Of a stretch of DNA of 64,000 nt, positions 16,186 through 25,732 are shown piece by piece. The position numbers and the translations under genes were made by a program. The stretch's first letter is position 1. The number at the start of each line of letters is the position of its first letter. The notes under the pieces are model-generated. The model did no database searches. It saw only the letters and a program-made list of their open reading frames with translations, and was not told the DNA's origin. Source of the stretch: Nocardia cyriacigeorgica (lineage in GTDB: Bacteria > Actinomycetota > Actinomycetes > Mycobacteriales > Mycobacteriaceae); assembly GCF_010858045.1 (NCBI RefSeq), contig NZ_JAAGVC010000007.1, positions 186,001 to 250,000 of the forward strand. Reading direction: 5' to 3'.

Positions 16186-17742
16186 ATGACATCGACGCGC
16201 TCCGACTATGACGTGGTCATCGTCGGCGGCGGCCACAACGGACTGGTCGCCGCCGCTTATCTGGCCCGAGCGGGCCGTTCGGTGCTGCTGCTCGAACAGG
16301 GCGCTCAGGTGGGCGGGGCGGCGGTGTCGGCGCGCGTCTTCCCCGGCGTCGATGTGCGGTTGTCGCGGTACTCGTATCTGGTGAGCCTGCTGCCCCGCCA
16401 GATCGTCACCGATCTGGGCCTGCGATTCGAGACCAGGCGACGCCGGATCTCCTCCTATACGCCGGTCGGCGATTCCGGACTGCTGGTCGACACCGGCTCG
16501 CAGGCACGCACCAGGGACAGTTTCGCCCGCCTGACCGGTTCGGACCGGGAATTCGAGGCGTGGCAGCGGTTCTACGCGATGACCGGCACCCTCGCGCGGC
16601 GGGTCTTCCCGACCCTGACCCGCCCGCTGCCCACCAGGGCGGAACTGCAACGCGCGGTCGATGACCCCCGCACGTGGGAAGCGATTTTCGAGCGCCCGCT
16701 CGGTGAAACGATCGAGGCGTGGTTCGCCGACGACACCGTGCGCGGTGTCGTCTTCACCGACGCGCTGATCGGCACCTTCACCCACGCCCACGATTCGAGC
16801 CTGCTCCAGAACCGCTGCTTCCTCTACCACGTGATCGGCGGCGGCACCGGCGATTGGGACGTCCCGATCGGCGGAATGGGTGCGCTCACCACGGCATTGG
16901 CCACCGCCGCCCGATCCGCGGGTGCACAGCTACGCACGGACTGCCGAGTGACGGCCATCGACACGGACGGCAACCGTGCCGAGATCCGGTGGGACGGGGG
17001 CGCGGTCGGTGCCCGGCATGTGCTGGTGAACGCGGCTCCCGCCGAGCTGGCCCGGTTGCTGGCCGAGCCGGCCGAGCCGCCACCCGAAGGCGCGCAACTG
17101 AAGGTGAACATGGTGCTGCGCTCCCTGCCGCGGCTGCGCGATACGGCCGTCGATCCGCGCGACGCATTCGCCGGGACATTCCATGTGGCCGAGTCGTATT
17201 CGCAGCTCGAGCACGCCTACACCGAAGCCGCCGCGGGCCGCATCCCGGCGGCCCCGCCCGCCGAGATCTACTGCCACACCCTCACCGACCCCAGCATTCT
17301 CGGGTCCGGCGCCGCGGGCCTGCACACCCTCACGCTGTTCGGTGTGCATGCGCCCGCACGACTGTTCGACGACGATCCGACCGCCAAGGACGACCTGGTG
17401 GCCGCCACCCTCGCCCAGCTGGACGAGGTCTTCGCCGAACCGATCCGGGACTGCCTGGCCACCGACGCCGACGGGAAACCGTGCCTGGAAGCGAAATCGC
17501 CCCTGGACCTCGAGGCCGAGGTCGGCCTTCCCCGCGGCCACATCTTCCACCGCGACCTCGCCTTCCCGTACCTGGCCGACGGCGTCCAGCACGACTATCC
17601 GGCCGCCCGGTGGGGTGTGGCCACGGCACACCGCAACGTCCTGCTCTGCGGGGCAGGCGCGCAGCGCGGTGGGGGAGTCAGCGGTATCCCCGGTCACAAT
17701 GCGGCGATGGCGGTGCTGGAAGCCACCAGCGGCGGAAGATAA
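16186..17742 (+). CDS. phytoene desaturase-like FAD oxidoreductase (PYROXD2 type)
   Basis: 518 aa. N-terminal dinucleotide fold VVIVGGGHNGLVAAAYLARAGRSVLLLEQGAQVGG, a central IGGGTGDWDVPIGGMGALTTAL segment and C-terminal FAD clamp HRNVLLCGAGAQRGGGVSGIPGHNAAMAVL. This is the carotenoid desaturase/PYROXD2 superfamily; the substrate is not predictable from sequence. No carotenoid genes adjoin. ATG within the first codons of the divergent region; the gene stands alone before a possibly separate downstream promoter. Confidence 0.85.
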   Translation: MTSTRSDYDVVIVGGGHNGLVAAAYLARAGRSVLLLEQGAQVGGAAVSARVFPGVDVRLSRYSYLVSLLPRQIVTDLGLRFETRRRRISSYTPVGDSGLLVDTGSQARTRDSFARLTGSDREFEAWQRFYAMTGTLARRVFPTLTRPLPTRAELQRAVDDPRTWEAIFERPLGETIEAWFADDTVRGVVFTDALIGTFTHAHDSSLLQNRCFLYHVIGGGTGDWDVPIGGMGALTTALATAARSAGAQLRTDCRVTAIDTDGNRAEIRWDGGAVGARHVLVNAAPAELARLLAEPAEPPPEGAQLKVNMVLRSLPRLRDTAVDPRDAFAGTFHVAESYSQLEHAYTEAAAGRIPAAPPAEIYCHTLTDPSILGSGAAGLHTLTLFGVHAPARLFDDDPTAKDDLVAATLAQLDEVFAEPIRDCLATDADGKPCLEAKSPLDLEAEVGLPRGHIFHRDLAFPYLADGVQHDYPAARWGVATAHRNVLLCGAGAQRGGGVSGIPGHNAAMAVLEATSGGR

Positions 17743-17870
17743 TTCGGTGGGAAGAGGTTTCCTCCTATTATTTCGGCCCGAGTGTCGAGTCTGCGAATAT
17801 AGCGGTAGGGTTGGCGCCCGTGGCGGCGCCGATGCCGTCCGTTCCGTTGATCCGGCGCCGAGGAGAACAG

Positions 17871-19280
17871 GTGGAGCTCGATACCGTCCGTGAGGAAAAA
17901 GCGATACGGGACTTGGAGAATCGCCTGGTCGACAGCTTGCCAGAGGCCACGCCCGAGCAGGTCGGCAGTGCGGTGCAGAATGCGCACCAACGATTCGACG
18001 GACTACCGATCAGGGATTTCGTGCCCATTCTGGTGGAGCGGATCGTACGCCGCGAACTCGATCCCGAACCGGTCGTGGAAAAGGTCGTCACGCGAATCGA
18101 AACCGCGCCGGAGAAATCCGATAACGAAATTGTCGATTCGAATTCCGATTCTCGTCATCTGCCGGAAACCTTGCGTGCCGCGCTGTTCTCGCGTGGGCGG
18201 CTGGTGCCGGTCCTCGGTGTCGTCGGCGTGCTGGTCGTCGCGGCGGTGGCGGTCGCCGCGGTCCGCGATTCCGATCCTGCTCCGGCCACCGCGGCCGCCG
18301 CGCCGCTGACGGTGGTGGAAGGCGTGGTCGGTTCGGAGAAAATGGCGTTCTTCGACGACCCGCGGGTGGTGGACGCGCTCGCTCAGCACGGCATCGACGT
18401 GAATGTGCGGCCCGCCGGTTCCCGGCAGATCGCGACCTCGGTGGAACTCGATAATCTGGATTTCGCCTTTCCATCGAGCCTTCCTGCGGCGGAACGTATT
18501 CAGCGTGAAACGGGCGCGAGCCGCCAGTACACGCCGTTCTCGTCTCCGATGGTGATCGCGACCTTCCGGCCCATCGTCGACCTGCTCACCCGCGCGGGTG
18601 TGGTGAAGCCCGGCCCGGTGCCGACCTTCGACATGTCGGCCTACCTGGACATGGTCGCCCGCGGCGTGCAATGGGATCAGATCGAGGGCAACACCACCTA
18701 CCCGGTGCGCAAGAACGTGCTGGTCTCCACCACTGATCCGCGCAGCTCCAACTCCGCCGCCATGTACCTGGCCGTCGCCAGTTATGTCGCCAACGGCGAT
18801 GCGGTGGTGCGCGGCGGTGCGGCCGAAGCGCATGTGCTGCCGCTGCTTTCGCGGCTGTTCCTGGCCCAGGGCTACACCGAGAACTCCTCCGAGGGCCCGT
18901 TCGGCGAGTACCTCGCCGCGGGCATGGGGCCCGCGCCGATGGTGTGGGCGTATGAGGCGCAGTATGTGGCGGCCGCCGTCGACAAGCGGATCACGCCGGA
19001 GATGGTGCTGCTGTACCCGTCGCCGACGGTGCTGTCCCGGCACGCGCTGGTGCCGCTGAACGACGACGGCGACCGGGTCGGGCAGCTGCTGTCCACCGAC
19101 CCGCAATTGCAGGCACTGGCCGCCGAACACGGTTTCCGCACCGGCGATACCGCGAAGTTCACCGCGGTGGCCGAGGCCAACGATGTGCCGGTCGCACGCG
19201 ACCTCATCGACGTGGTCGACATTCCGGCCTACGAAACGCTCGAGAACCTGCTCAACGGTGTAGCGAACTCCTACAACTGA
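17871..19280 (+). CDS. membrane-anchored substrate-binding-like protein with three-helix-bundle head
   Basis: 469 aa with a composite layout. Residues 1-65 resemble the three-helix-bundle dimerisation domain (IRDLENRLVDSLPEATPEQVGSAVQNAHQRFDGLPIRDFVPILVERIVRREL). One transmembrane segment follows (LVPVLGVVGVLVVAAVAVAAV, about 105-125), then an extracytoplasmic domain resembling type 2 periplasmic binding proteins (VVEGVVGSEKMAFFDDPRVVDALAQHGIDVNV ... GRQIATS-like). No lipobox and no ABC transporter genes nearby. GTG start with AGGAG 5 nt upstream. The ligand is unknown. Confidence 0.75.
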   Translation: MELDTVREEKAIRDLENRLVDSLPEATPEQVGSAVQNAHQRFDGLPIRDFVPILVERIVRRELDPEPVVEKVVTRIETAPEKSDNEIVDSNSDSRHLPETLRAALFSRGRLVPVLGVVGVLVVAAVAVAAVRDSDPAPATAAAAPLTVVEGVVGSEKMAFFDDPRVVDALAQHGIDVNVRPAGSRQIATSVELDNLDFAFPSSLPAAERIQRETGASRQYTPFSSPMVIATFRPIVDLLTRAGVVKPGPVPTFDMSAYLDMVARGVQWDQIEGNTTYPVRKNVLVSTTDPRSSNSAAMYLAVASYVANGDAVVRGGAAEAHVLPLLSRLFLAQGYTENSSEGPFGEYLAAGMGPAPMVWAYEAQYVAAAVDKRITPEMVLLYPSPTVLSRHALVPLNDDGDRVGQLLSTDPQLQALAAEHGFRTGDTAKFTAVAEANDVPVARDLIDVVDIPAYETLENLLNGVANSYN

Positions 19281-19326
19281 TCGGCAGGTGTTTGTCTCGC
19301 CACGTTTCTCGCGGAACCCGGCGCGG

Positions 19327-20475
19327 TCAGCGCGCCGGGAACCGCACGATCCGGTCGTCGCCGGTGCGGATATCGCCGCGGCCGTCGGTGTTGGAGGTGG
19401 TGAGCCACAGCGCACCGTCGGGCGCGACCACCACGGTGCGCAGGCGGCCGTAACCGTCGCGGAAATGATCGGCCGGTGCGCCGGTTCCGGTGGCGGTCAC
19501 CGGAACGGTCCACAGGCGCTCGCCCCGTAAGGCGGCCGCGTACAGCGTGTTCGCGGTGATGGCGATTCCGGACGGTGAGGCGTCGGTGGTGGACCAGGTC
19601 ACCAGCGGATCGGTGAATCCGCGGCCCGCGCCGCCGGCGCCTTCGACCTCGGGCCAGCCGTAGTTGCGACCGGGTTCGATCAGGTTGATCTCGTCGACGT
19701 CGTTCTGGCCGAACTCGGCGGCGAACAACCGGCCTGTCGAATCCCATGCCAGGCCCTGCACATTGCGGTGGCCGAGCGAGTACACGGGGGAGCCGGGGCG
19801 CGGATTGCCGGGTGCCGGGGTGCCGTCCGGGGTGAGGCGCAGGATCTTCCCGTTGGGGCTGCCGGGATCCTGCGATGCGGCGCGCCTGCCCGCATCACCG
19901 GTGCCCACATACAGCATGCCGTCCGGCCCGAACGCGATCCGGCCGCCATTGTGGTTGCCCGCCTTGGCGATTCCATCGAACACGACCTGCGGCGCCTCCC
20001 CGAGCCGGAACCGGACGATGCGGTTGTCCGTCTCGGCGGTGAAATAGGCGTACACGTAACGATCCTCGGTGTATCGCGGCGACACCGCGATCCCGAGCAG
20101 CCCGCCCTCACCGCCCGCGACCACCCCCGGCACCTGATAGACCTGCTCGGCGGGCCGCCCCGGCACGACGCGCAGGATCCGTCCGGTGTCGCGCTCGGAG
20201 ACCAGGGCGGCGCCGTCGGGCAGGAAATCCAGCCCCCACGGCGTCCGTATCCCGCGCACCACCTCTTCGCCCGCGGCCAGATCCGGAGCGCCCGCCGGTC
20301 GGCTGACGTCGGTCGTGGACGCGAGCGGCGGTGGTGGGGTGCCAGGCCGGTCGGCGTACTCGTTATCACCGCATGACGCCAGGCCGCACATCAGCAGCAG
20401 AGCCGCCGCCCCACGGGTCGCCGTGGTGCGGCACGACCGCACTGGCGGGATGAGTCCGGTCTGATGTACGCGCAT
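19327..20475 (-). CDS. PQQ-dependent sugar dehydrogenase-type lipoprotein
   Basis: 382 aa. N-terminal lipoprotein signal peptide with lipobox LASC (Cys about 35) and a Pro-rich linker, then a six-bladed propeller of the soluble aldose sugar dehydrogenase/YliI family: IRTPWGLDFLPDGAALVSERDTGRI, GGEGGLLGIAVSP, AGNHNGGRIAFGPDGMLYVGTGDAG, LGHRNVQGLAWD, NYGWPEVEG. It probably oxidises sugars outside the membrane using PQQ, which the cell may import. ATG with GGAGGT upstream. Confidence 0.88.
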   Translation of the reverse strand: MRVHQTGLIPPVRSCRTTATRGAAALLLMCGLASCGDNEYADRPGTPPPPLASTTDVSRPAGAPDLAAGEEVVRGIRTPWGLDFLPDGAALVSERDTGRILRVVPGRPAEQVYQVPGVVAGGEGGLLGIAVSPRYTEDRYVYAYFTAETDNRIVRFRLGEAPQVVFDGIAKAGNHNGGRIAFGPDGMLYVGTGDAGRRAASQDPGSPNGKILRLTPDGTPAPGNPRPGSPVYSLGHRNVQGLAWDSTGRLFAAEFGQNDVDEINLIEPGRNYGWPEVEGAGGAGRGFTDPLVTWSTTDASPSGIAITANTLYAAALRGERLWTVPVTATGTGAPADHFRDGYGRLRTVVVAPDGALWLTTSNTDGRGDIRTGDDRIVRFPAR

Positions 20476-20625
20476 GCTGACCTCCGGGTCGGTAGCGGTC
20501 CCTTTCGATCGTGCCCGTCGCCGCGCTCCCGGTCGACTACCGACGGGGTCGGCGATCGGTCACCGGTGAACACCCGGGCCGCCGAGCCGTCGTCCAGGTC
20601 CGGCCGGTGACTCGCCGATCCGGCG

Positions 20626-21975
20626 TCAGCTGTGCACGGCCTGCCGATCCTCGACGACCTCGCCCGCCGCGCCGACCCGGTCGACCCGCATCCCCGGCAC
20701 CATCCAGAACAGCACGTACGTGCAGATCAGGCTCAGCGCACAGATCCCGACGGCGTAGACGCTGACCGCCAGCGACGAGGACCCGGCGGTCCACAGCGCG
20801 GTGGCGATCATCGGAGCCAGCCCGCCACCGAGGATCACCGACACCTGGACGATCAGCGAGGTGCCGGAGTAGCGGACACCGGGCGGGAACAGCTCGGCCA
20901 CGATGATGCCGCCCACGCTGTGGCTGACCGGCAGCGCCAGGCCCATGCCGAGCAGCGCCACGTACGCCACCCCGGCATTGCCGGTGTTCAGCAGCGGGAA
21001 ATACACCGCCGACCAGACCACCAGCGCCGCCGTCCCCGCGAGGAACACCCGCGCGGTGCCCACCCGGTCGGCCAGCGCACCCCACAGCGGCATGGTCAGA
21101 CACCACAGCACCGAGGACACGATCACCCCGGACAGCAGGAAATCCCTGCTGAAACCGAGCGACTTCGTGCCATAGGTGAGCGTGAAGACCATGAAGATGT
21201 AGACCACCGCCGACGTCGCGATCGCCGCGCCGAGGATCAGCAGCAGCCGCACCGGACCCACCCGCAGCGCCTCGCGCAGCGGGAACGGCGCGATCTCCCC
21301 GCGCCGCACCAGAGCCGCGTACTGCGCCGATTCGGTGATGGTGAGCCGCACCGCGAGCCCGACCACCACCAGCGTCGCACTCAGCAGGAACGGAATCCGC
21401 CAGCCCCAGGACAGGAACGCATCCTCCGGCATCAGCGCGCTGGTACCGAGGAACACCGCGTTGGCCAGCACCAGCCCGGCCGGCGTCCCCATCTGCGGGA
21501 AGCTCGCGTAGCGATTGAGCCGCCCACCGGGAGCGTGCTCCATCGAGAACACCACCGCCCCCGCGCCCTCGCCGCCGAGGCCGACGCCCTGGATCAGCCG
21601 CAGCACCACCAGCAGCACCGGCGCCCAGAAGCCGATGCTGTCGTAGTTGGGCAGCACGCCGATCAGCGTCGAGCTCACACCCATCAGGATCAGCGAGACC
21701 ACCAGCGTGGCGCGCCTGCCGATGCGGTCACCGAAGTGCCCGAACAGCAGCCCGCCGAGTGGACGCGCACCGAAACCGACCGCGAACGTGGTGAACGCGG
21801 CCAGGGTGCCGGCCGCCGGGCTCATCGACGGAAAGAACTGCTTGCCGAAGATGAGCGCCGACGCGGTGCCGTAGAGCATGAAGTCGTACCACTCGAGGGT
21901 GGTGCCCACAAGGGTCGCCGCGGCGACCTTGCGGTGAGTCGGCGCGACGGTCGAGCCGGAGGGTCTTGCGGTCAC
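20626..21975 (-). CDS. MFS transporter, metabolite:H+ symporter (MHS) family
   Basis: 449 aa, twelve membrane helices. MHS signature LVGTTLEWYDFMLYGTASALIF, then GARPLGGLLFGHFGDRIGRR and LRLIQGVGLGGEGAGAVVFSMEHAP. Members (ProP, KgtP, ShiA types) import small carboxylates, osmolytes or aromatic acids with protons. GTG start at a short N-terminus usual for the family; an upstream GTG overlapping the preceding stop gives an extra 18 residues. It lies directly behind an LLM oxidoreductase gene, so both may share a transcript. Confidence 0.85.
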   Translation of the reverse strand: MTARPSGSTVAPTHRKVAAATLVGTTLEWYDFMLYGTASALIFGKQFFPSMSPAAGTLAAFTTFAVGFGARPLGGLLFGHFGDRIGRRATLVVSLILMGVSSTLIGVLPNYDSIGFWAPVLLVVLRLIQGVGLGGEGAGAVVFSMEHAPGGRLNRYASFPQMGTPAGLVLANAVFLGTSALMPEDAFLSWGWRIPFLLSATLVVVGLAVRLTITESAQYAALVRRGEIAPFPLREALRVGPVRLLLILGAAIATSAVVYIFMVFTLTYGTKSLGFSRDFLLSGVIVSSVLWCLTMPLWGALADRVGTARVFLAGTAALVVWSAVYFPLLNTGNAGVAYVALLGMGLALPVSHSVGGIIVAELFPPGVRYSGTSLIVQVSVILGGGLAPMIATALWTAGSSSLAVSVYAVGICALSLICTYVLFWMVPGMRVDRVGAAGEVVEDRQAVHS

Positions 21976-22029
21976 TACTATCCGTTCAGCCTGCGGCGCA
22001 GCCGCGTTCCATGAGGAGCCGGGCGGCAC

Positions 22030-22950
22030 TCAGAGCTGGGTTCCCACCTGCTGGGCGATGAGCTCGAGGTGGTCCAGATCGGCGAGGTCGAGAATCTGCA
22101 GGTAGATCCGTTCGGCGCCGATCTCGGCGTAGCGGCCGATCTTGTCGGCCACCTCGGCGGGGGAGCCCGCCAGACCATTGGCCTTCAGTTCGTCGACCTC
22201 GCGGCCGATCGCGTCGGCCCGGCGCGCGACCTCGGCGTCGCTGCTGCCGACGCACGCTACCAGCGCGCTGGAATAGACCATGTCGTCGGCGGGGCGGCAG
22301 CGCTCGGCGACCGCGGCGCGCACCCGCTCGAATTGGGTGGCGGTCTCCTCGAGCGAGGAGAACGGCACATTGAACTCGGAGGCATAGCGGGCCGCCAGGC
22401 GCGGCGTCCGCCGCGCGCCCTTGCCGCCGATCAGCACCGGCACCCTGTCCTGCGCGGGTTTGGGCAGCGCGGGGGAATCGGTGAGCTGGTAGTGCGCGCC
22501 CTCGAAGCTGAAGGTGTCACCGAGCTTGGTTTCCCAGAGACCGGTGATGACGGCGAGCTGCTCCTCGAACCGGGCGAACTTGTCGTCGGGGAACGGAATG
22601 CCATACGCGGCATGCTCTTCGGCGAACCAGCCGGTACCGAGCCCGAACTCGACCCGGCCACCCGACATCTGGTCCACCTGTGCGACCTGAATGGCCAGCG
22701 GTCCGGGCAAACGGAACGTCGCGGCGGTGACCAGGGTGCCGAGGCGGATGCGCTCGGTCTCCCTGGCCAGCCCGGCGAGGGTGATCCAGGCGTCGGTCGG
22801 CCCGGGCAAACCGCTGGCATCACCCATCGCGAGATAGTGATCGGATCGGAAGAACGCCCCGTAGCCGAGATCTTCGGCGGCCTTGGCGACCCTCAGTAGC
22901 GTGTCGTAATCGGCGCCCTGTTGTGGCTCGGTGAAGATACGCAGTTCCAT
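22030..22950 (-). CDS. LLM-class (F420-dependent) oxidoreductase
   Basis: 306 aa. Luciferase-like monooxygenase fold of the actinobacterial F420 type: MELRIFTEPQQGADYDTLLRVAKAAEDLGYGAFFRSDHYLAMG, ERIRLGTLVTAATFRLPGPLAIQVAQVDQMSGGRVEFGLGTGWFAEEHAAYGIPFP, and C-terminal VADKIGRYAEIGAERIYLQILDL. Likely reduces or oxidises an organic substrate with F420. ATG without clear ribosome site; a GTG six codons upstream is the alternative. Probably co-transcribed with the MFS gene that follows. Confidence 0.87.
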   Translation of the reverse strand: MELRIFTEPQQGADYDTLLRVAKAAEDLGYGAFFRSDHYLAMGDASGLPGPTDAWITLAGLARETERIRLGTLVTAATFRLPGPLAIQVAQVDQMSGGRVEFGLGTGWFAEEHAAYGIPFPDDKFARFEEQLAVITGLWETKLGDTFSFEGAHYQLTDSPALPKPAQDRVPVLIGGKGARRTPRLAARYASEFNVPFSSLEETATQFERVRAAVAERCRPADDMVYSSALVACVGSSDAEVARRADAIGREVDELKANGLAGSPAEVADKIGRYAEIGAERIYLQILDLADLDHLELIAQQVGTQL

Positions 22951-23006
22951 ATCGTCATCGTGCCGCACCGGCGGGCGGCGGGCGCGGCCGGCACCGCGCC
23001 GGGTGC

Positions 23007-23231
23007 TCAGCCGCGGCGTTGACCGGCGGTCATCGTGGTGGGCCGGACCCGATCGGCCCAGCCGCAGGGCAGCGAACAGGTGGCCGTCACCCAGGTCTCT
23101 TCGTCGCCGTTGTCGAAAATGTGCTTGGTGGTGGCGGCACGTGCGGGATAGCCACAGGCGCCGCATTTGCCGAAGTAGTTGAGGATCTCCTCGGTGTGGG
23201 TGATCGCCACGCGGCGATCGGGTTTCGTCAT
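23007..23231 (-). CDS. small Cys-rich conserved protein
   Basis: 74 aa: MTKPDRRVAITHTEEIL, then a probable zinc knuckle G-K-C-G-A-C-G (Cys-x2-Cys) and a second pair C-S-L-P-C about 33 residues later, with an acidic loop between. The spacing suits a single metal site. AAAGGAG precedes the ATG, so the start is secure. Similar short proteins occur in Nocardia and mycobacteria without known function. It is divergent from the acyl-CoA ligase gene across a 313-bp gap. Confidence 0.75.
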   Translation of the reverse strand: MTKPDRRVAITHTEEILNYFGKCGACGYPARAATTKHIFDNGDEETWVTATCSLPCGWADRVRPTTMTAGQRRG

Positions 23232-23544
23232 CGCTTCTCCTTTGTCGATGGTCGGCACGTCCAGTGTGCCGAAAATGTGGCTGGCGTCACACCGGATTCG
23301 GTTGGGAGTTGTCATAGGGCTGGTCGGGCGGCTTTGGGGGAACGGCCAAGCGCGCGATCCGGGATCGGCCCAAAAGCCGTGGTGAACTTCGGGCAACAGG
23401 TTTCGGGGGCCCTCGCCGGCGGCTGCGGTGGCGCCGAAAGGTAGTGGTGGGAACCACAACCCCGCTGTATTGTGACTGACGTTACACAGTAGCTACCCGC
23501 CGACCCGAGTTGTTCGTTGCGGGCCGACGAGAAGATGTACGCAG
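23232..23544. other. divergent intergenic region before acyl-CoA ligase
   Basis: 313 bp without a gene. It contains GTGGT-ggga-ACCAC at about 23445 and an AT-richer stretch TGTGACTGACGTTACACA (about 23473-23490) whose ends are complementary. The latter lies some 55 bp before the ligase start and may hold its promoter or operator. Nothing else recognised. Confidence 0.35.
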
Positions 23545-25650
23545 TTGGTTACCGACGTCATCGATGTGGTCGCTGAATTGGCGGCAAGCCGGGCAGCCGT
23601 ATGGGATCTGCTGCTCGACGCGCAAACCTATCCACGAGTGTTCGCGGGCATCGGCGCCGCCGAACGCCTGGACGTGCCCGACCGCAACCCGCTGTTGGAA
23701 CTGCGAGTCGGCACCCCCGACACCGGCATTCGCATCCACCAGATCCGCGTGGCGATCGGCCGCTGGTACGAGAGCATGGAGCTGCACAGCCCGATGCAGG
23801 GCAGTTTCGCCTCGGTCCGGCTGAGCGGGGAGGGGGAGCGCACCCGCGTCTCGGTCACCTACTTCAGCCCTGGACGGATGCATCCGCAGCTGGCGAAGCT
23901 GTCCAACGGTGCGATCACCGCGTGGACCGAGGCCGGGCTGCGTCGCATCGAAGACATCGTGCGCGGCGCGCGCACCTCGGTGGTCGTCAACGGGGAGAAC
24001 TCGCCGGTCCGGCGTCAGGTCGGCGTGCTGCGCCAGGTCATGACCACCGGAGTGGTGAACACCGGACGCCCGGACGTGGCCATGAAACAGCTTCGGTCGC
24101 TGAGCAAGTGGGGCTTCAACCTGGCCGGCGGCTACGCCGCGGGTGCGGTCCATTCGCCCGACCGCATCGCGGTGGCCGACGATCGCGGCAGCCGCACCTT
24201 CGCCGAGATGCACGCACGCACCAATGCCCTGGCCGGCGCCATGGGATCGCTCGGACTCACCTCCGGCGACGCCATCGGGCTGCTGTCGAACAACCACGCG
24301 GGCATGGTGGAAACCATGGTCGCCGCGGGCAAGCTCGGCGTCGATGTGGCCCTGCTCAATTCGGGACTGTCCGGGCGGCGCATCGAAGAGATCGTGCAGC
24401 GGCATCGGCTCTCGGCGCTGTTCGTCGACGGTGAACTCGAAGAACTGGTCCGCTACCTGCACACCGACGTCCCGCGCTACAACACCGACGGCAGGCCGCC
24501 GGTGCCCGATCGCACCACCATCGACGAACTGATCGCCATGGGGCAGTACGAGTTCCGTCGCCCGAGCCAACCGGGCAGGCTGATCGTGCTCACCTCCGGC
24601 ACCAGCGGCCGCCCCAAGGGCGCGCGCCGCCCACATCCGAAAGGCTTCGGCACCATCGCCGCGTTGCTGTCGCGGATCCCGCTGGGTATGGACGAGGCCA
24701 TGCTCATCCCCGCGCCGCTGTTCCACACCTGGGGTCTGGCCGGTCTGCAATTGAGCACCGCGCTGCGTTCCACGGTGGTGCTGCCGGAGAAGTTCGACGC
24801 CGAGGACTGTCTGCGCCGGATCGAACAACATCGCGTCGTCACCCTGATCGTGGTGCCGACGATGGTCAAACGCATCATGGATCTTCCGGTGCAGGTGCGC
24901 GCGCGATACGACACCTCGAGCCTGCGTCACGTGGTCAGCTGCGGTGCGCCACTGGCAGGGGCCACCGTGCTGCGATTCATGGATCTCTACGGCGACATCC
25001 TCTACAACGTCTACGGATCCACCGAGGTGAGCTGGGCGTCGGTGGCCACACCGGAGGATTTGCGCACCTCACCGACCACCGCGGGCAGGCCGCCGCTCGG
25101 TACCAAGGTGGCGGTGCTCGGCGAGGATCGCAAACCGGTGCCGATCGGTGCCGCCGGGCGCATCTTCGTCGGCAACCACATGCTCTTCGACGGCTACGTC
25201 AACGCCGCACCGCCCGATGAGGCCGACGGCATGCTCGACACCGGTGACCTCGGCTATTTCGATGTCTCCGGTCGGTTGTTCATCGCGGGCCGCGACGACG
25301 AGATGATCATCTCCGGCGGCGAGAACGTCTTCCCCCGTCCGGTGGAAGAGGCGCTGTCGCACCTGCCGCAGATCAGCGAGGTCGCCGTGGTCGGCGTCCC
25401 CGACGACGAATTCGGCCAGCGGCTCGCGGCCTTCGTGGTCAAACGCGAAGGCGCAGGCCTGGATCCGGACATGATCCGCACCTACATCCGGCACCGGCTC
25501 AGCCGATTCTCGGTGCCACGCGACGTCACCTTCCTGAGTGCGCTCCCGCGCGGTGAGACCGGCAAAATCCTCAAGCGCCTGCTGACCGATGCCGGTGGCC
25601 CCGGACGCCCGCCTGCGATCGGTGGGCTGGCGCTGCCGGGTTCGATGTAA
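23545..25650 (+). CDS. SRPBCC-acyl-CoA synthetase fusion (FadD-like)
   Basis: 701 aa in two parts. Residues 1-150 look like a SRPBCC/polyketide-cyclase-like lipid-binding fold (ELAASRAAVWDLLLDAQTYPRVFAGIGAAERLD). Residues 190-690 are a full AMP-dependent acyl-CoA ligase: P-loop LTSGTSGRPKGARR, VYGSTEVSWAS, DTGDLGYFDVSGRLFIAGRDDEMIISGGENVFP, and the catalytic PRGETGKILKRLL. It would activate a fatty or other carboxylic acid to acyl-CoA. The start is a TTG with weak ribosome site, chosen because it opens the SRPBCC domain. Fusion of the two domains is unusual and suggests substrate capture by the N-terminus. Confidence 0.85.
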   Translation: MVTDVIDVVAELAASRAAVWDLLLDAQTYPRVFAGIGAAERLDVPDRNPLLELRVGTPDTGIRIHQIRVAIGRWYESMELHSPMQGSFASVRLSGEGERTRVSVTYFSPGRMHPQLAKLSNGAITAWTEAGLRRIEDIVRGARTSVVVNGENSPVRRQVGVLRQVMTTGVVNTGRPDVAMKQLRSLSKWGFNLAGGYAAGAVHSPDRIAVADDRGSRTFAEMHARTNALAGAMGSLGLTSGDAIGLLSNNHAGMVETMVAAGKLGVDVALLNSGLSGRRIEEIVQRHRLSALFVDGELEELVRYLHTDVPRYNTDGRPPVPDRTTIDELIAMGQYEFRRPSQPGRLIVLTSGTSGRPKGARRPHPKGFGTIAALLSRIPLGMDEAMLIPAPLFHTWGLAGLQLSTALRSTVVLPEKFDAEDCLRRIEQHRVVTLIVVPTMVKRIMDLPVQVRARYDTSSLRHVVSCGAPLAGATVLRFMDLYGDILYNVYGSTEVSWASVATPEDLRTSPTTAGRPPLGTKVAVLGEDRKPVPIGAAGRIFVGNHMLFDGYVNAAPPDEADGMLDTGDLGYFDVSGRLFIAGRDDEMIISGGENVFPRPVEEALSHLPQISEVAVVGVPDDEFGQRLAAFVVKREGAGLDPDMIRTYIRHRLSRFSVPRDVTFLSALPRGETGKILKRLLTDAGGPGRPPAIGGLALPGSM

Positions 25651-25732
25651 GCGCGGTAGGTGCCCCTTCGAGCATGCGGCGCCATCGCGTAGGTTCTTCT
25701 ACGCGAATGCCCGGCATGTTGGAAAGGCGCCA

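Noticed and set aside
14853..16211. Long plus-strand open frame opposite the TerD gene
   Set aside because: Antisense shadow; the minus strand encodes clear TerD domains and codon usage supports that strand.
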